A stretch of 48,221 bases of DNA from Chloroflexota bacterium. Its GTDB lineage: Bacteria > Chloroflexota > Limnocylindria > Limnocylindrales > CSP1-4. Of the stretch, positions 47,280 through 48,221 are shown one piece after another. Below the pieces are notes generated by a model. That model saw only the letters and a program-made list of their open reading frames with translations, was not told the origin of the DNA and did not search any database. The position numbers and the translations under genes were made by a program. The number at the start of each line of letters is the position of its first letter. Position 1 is the first letter of the stretch. The stretch is from contig JAKAMV010000002.1 in the NCBI GenBank assembly GCA_021812735.1, forward strand, positions 1 through 48,221, read 5' to 3'.

Positions 47280-48221
47280 GCTTCACCCTCCCGACGCACC
47301 GGGCCAAGCCAGGCCGGCGTCTCGAGCTCGCGGGCCAGGGTGTCGAGGAACTCGGCCCCCGGCGCGCCGTCGATGATCCGATGGTCGCAGGTCAGGCTCA
47401 GGAAGACGGTGGGCACGACGCCGATGCCGCCCGGGACGGGGACGACGCGGTCGGCCACCCGGCCGACGCCCAGGATGGCGACCTGGGGCGGGTTGATGAG
47501 CGGGCTGAAGATGTCGATCCCCGCCTGCCCGAGGCTGGTGATCGTGAAGGTGCCGCCGGTGATCTCGGCCATCGCGAGCCGGCCAGTCCTCGCCGCCTCG
47601 GAGAGGCGCCGCATCTCGTCGCCGAGGCCCATCACGGAGAGGTTCTGGGCGCCGTGGACGACCGGCACGATGAGCCCCTCCGGGCGCGCCACCGCGATGC
47701 CCAGGCTGACCTCCGGGTGGGCGATGACCGCGCCGCCCTCGAACGTGCTGTTGAGGTCCGGGTGGGCCAGGAGCGCGCGGACGGTGGCCGCGGCGATGAG
47801 CGCGGTCACCGACGGCGCCGTCGAGGCGTAGGTCTTGCGGAGGCGCATCAGCTCGCCGACCCGGACCTCGCGGACCAGCGTGATGTGCGGCGCCTCGTGG
47901 GCCGCCACCATCCGCTCGGCGATCCGCTTGCGGGTGCCCTCGAGCAGCCGCCCTGCGCCGGCTGCCGTCACGGCGGTCGGGCCGACCGGCCGCGGGGCCG
48001 AGGCGGCAGCACGCTCGGTGGCTGGGAGGCCCGACGCGGCGGCGGGGGCAGGCTCGCGTGCCGGCTCCGCCGGGGTTGACCCCCTCGCCACGAGGGCCGC
48101 CTTGAGGGCGGCCAACGACACCCGGCCGGAGCGGTCGCTGATGTCCGCGAGAGCGATACCGCTCTGGCGCGCGAGCCGGCGCACGGCCGGCGTCGCCCGG
48201 CGGCGACCGCCCGTGAGATAG
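47276..48221 (-). CDS. 2-oxoacid dehydrogenase E2 acyltransferase, C-terminal part
   Basis: The frame is open to the right edge. In order it contains the peripheral subunit-binding domain (TPAVRRLARQSGIAL), an Ala/Pro linker, then the catalytic acyltransferase domain with the HxxxDG site in CDHRIIDGAPG and conserved TFTITSLGQAGIDIFSP. The N-terminal lipoyl domain lies outside the window. It is the core of a pyruvate, 2-oxoglutarate or branched-chain dehydrogenase; which one cannot be told. Coupled to HPr. Confidence 0.92.
   Translation of the reverse strand, partial: YLTGGRRRATPAVRRLARQSGIALADISDRSGRVSLAALKAALVARGSTPAEPAREPAPAAASGLPATERAAASAPRPVGPTAVTAAGAGRLLEGTRKRIAERMVAAHEAPHITLVREVRVGELMRLRKTYASTAPSVTALIAAATVRALLAHPDLNSTFEGGAVIAHPEVSLGIAVARPEGLIVPVVHGAQNLSVMGLGDEMRRLSEAARTGRLAMAEITGGTFTITSLGQAGIDIFSPLINPPQVAILGVGRVADRVVPVPGGIGVVPTVFLSLTCDHRIIDGAPGAEFLDTLARELETPAWLGPVRREGEA

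Overview
The window is a high-GC bacterial chromosome segment with compact gene spacing, many GTG starts, one TTG and one probable ATC start, and genes on both strands. The gene mix suggests a Chloroflexota-like or actinobacterium-like organism. It includes a TGS-less ThrS with a T-box leader, a PheS with a zinc knuckle, an F420-type luciferase-like oxidoreductase and a Ddn-like protein, a bc complex with cytochrome c fused to cytochrome b, and an NAD-linked [NiFe] hydrogenase. A soil or freshwater Chloroflexota lineage is my best guess. It rests on gene content alone; there is no rRNA here.

Layout. 1-7287 (minus strand) is a translation block: thrS with its T-box leader, infC-rpmI-rplT, pheS-pheT, and a tRNA-Val(GAC) upstream of the thrS leader. 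7316-10850 looks like a decayed accessory patch beside the tRNA: a frameshifted, truncated tyrosine recombinase, a cluster of perfect inverted repeats, the C-terminal remnant of a secreted protein, a SurA-N-like exported protein, a lipoprotein, a small membrane protein and about 1 kb with no supportable gene.

10851-17242 is the highlight: a hoxEFUYH-type group 3 [NiFe] hydrogenase operon. Its diaphorase flavoprotein (HoxF) is fused at the C-terminus to a complete GltD/NfnL-like FAD-NAD(P) oxidoreductase module. cobQ follows. 18879-26036 carries a DUF1992 protein, two F420-type proteins, an MFS exporter, a HAD hydrolase, an SDR, and a second NuoF-like flavoprotein paired with a [3Fe-4S] ferredoxin. 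26091-29797 has an amidohydrolase, a block of three different short tandem repeats, 5-formyl-THF cyclo-ligase and argG.

30062-32564 (minus) encodes a quinol-oxidising complex: a c-type lipoprotein cytochrome, a Rieske protein and a cytochrome b-c fusion. A two-component system is transcribed divergently from it. 34598-36458 is a marR-MFS operon whose start codon lies inside a perfect 14-bp palindrome, with a YeiH-type transporter transcribed away from it. The rest holds a FrnE-like DsbA protein, a ThiF-rhodanese sulfur-transfer protein, DUF4395 and DUF1905 proteins, an AlkZ-like winged-helix protein, a secreted glucosaminidase, a PAS hybrid histidine kinase, a zinc-ribbon protein, HPr, and the C-terminal part of a 2-oxoacid dehydrogenase E2 that runs off the right edge.

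In redox terms, the window holds two NuoF-family flavoproteins in different settings: one inside a hydrogenase with an extra flavin module, one with a ferredoxin. It also holds a complete quinol:cytochrome c module and F420-type enzymes. This suggests an aerobic or facultative organism that balances NAD(P)H, H2 and ferredoxin pools.
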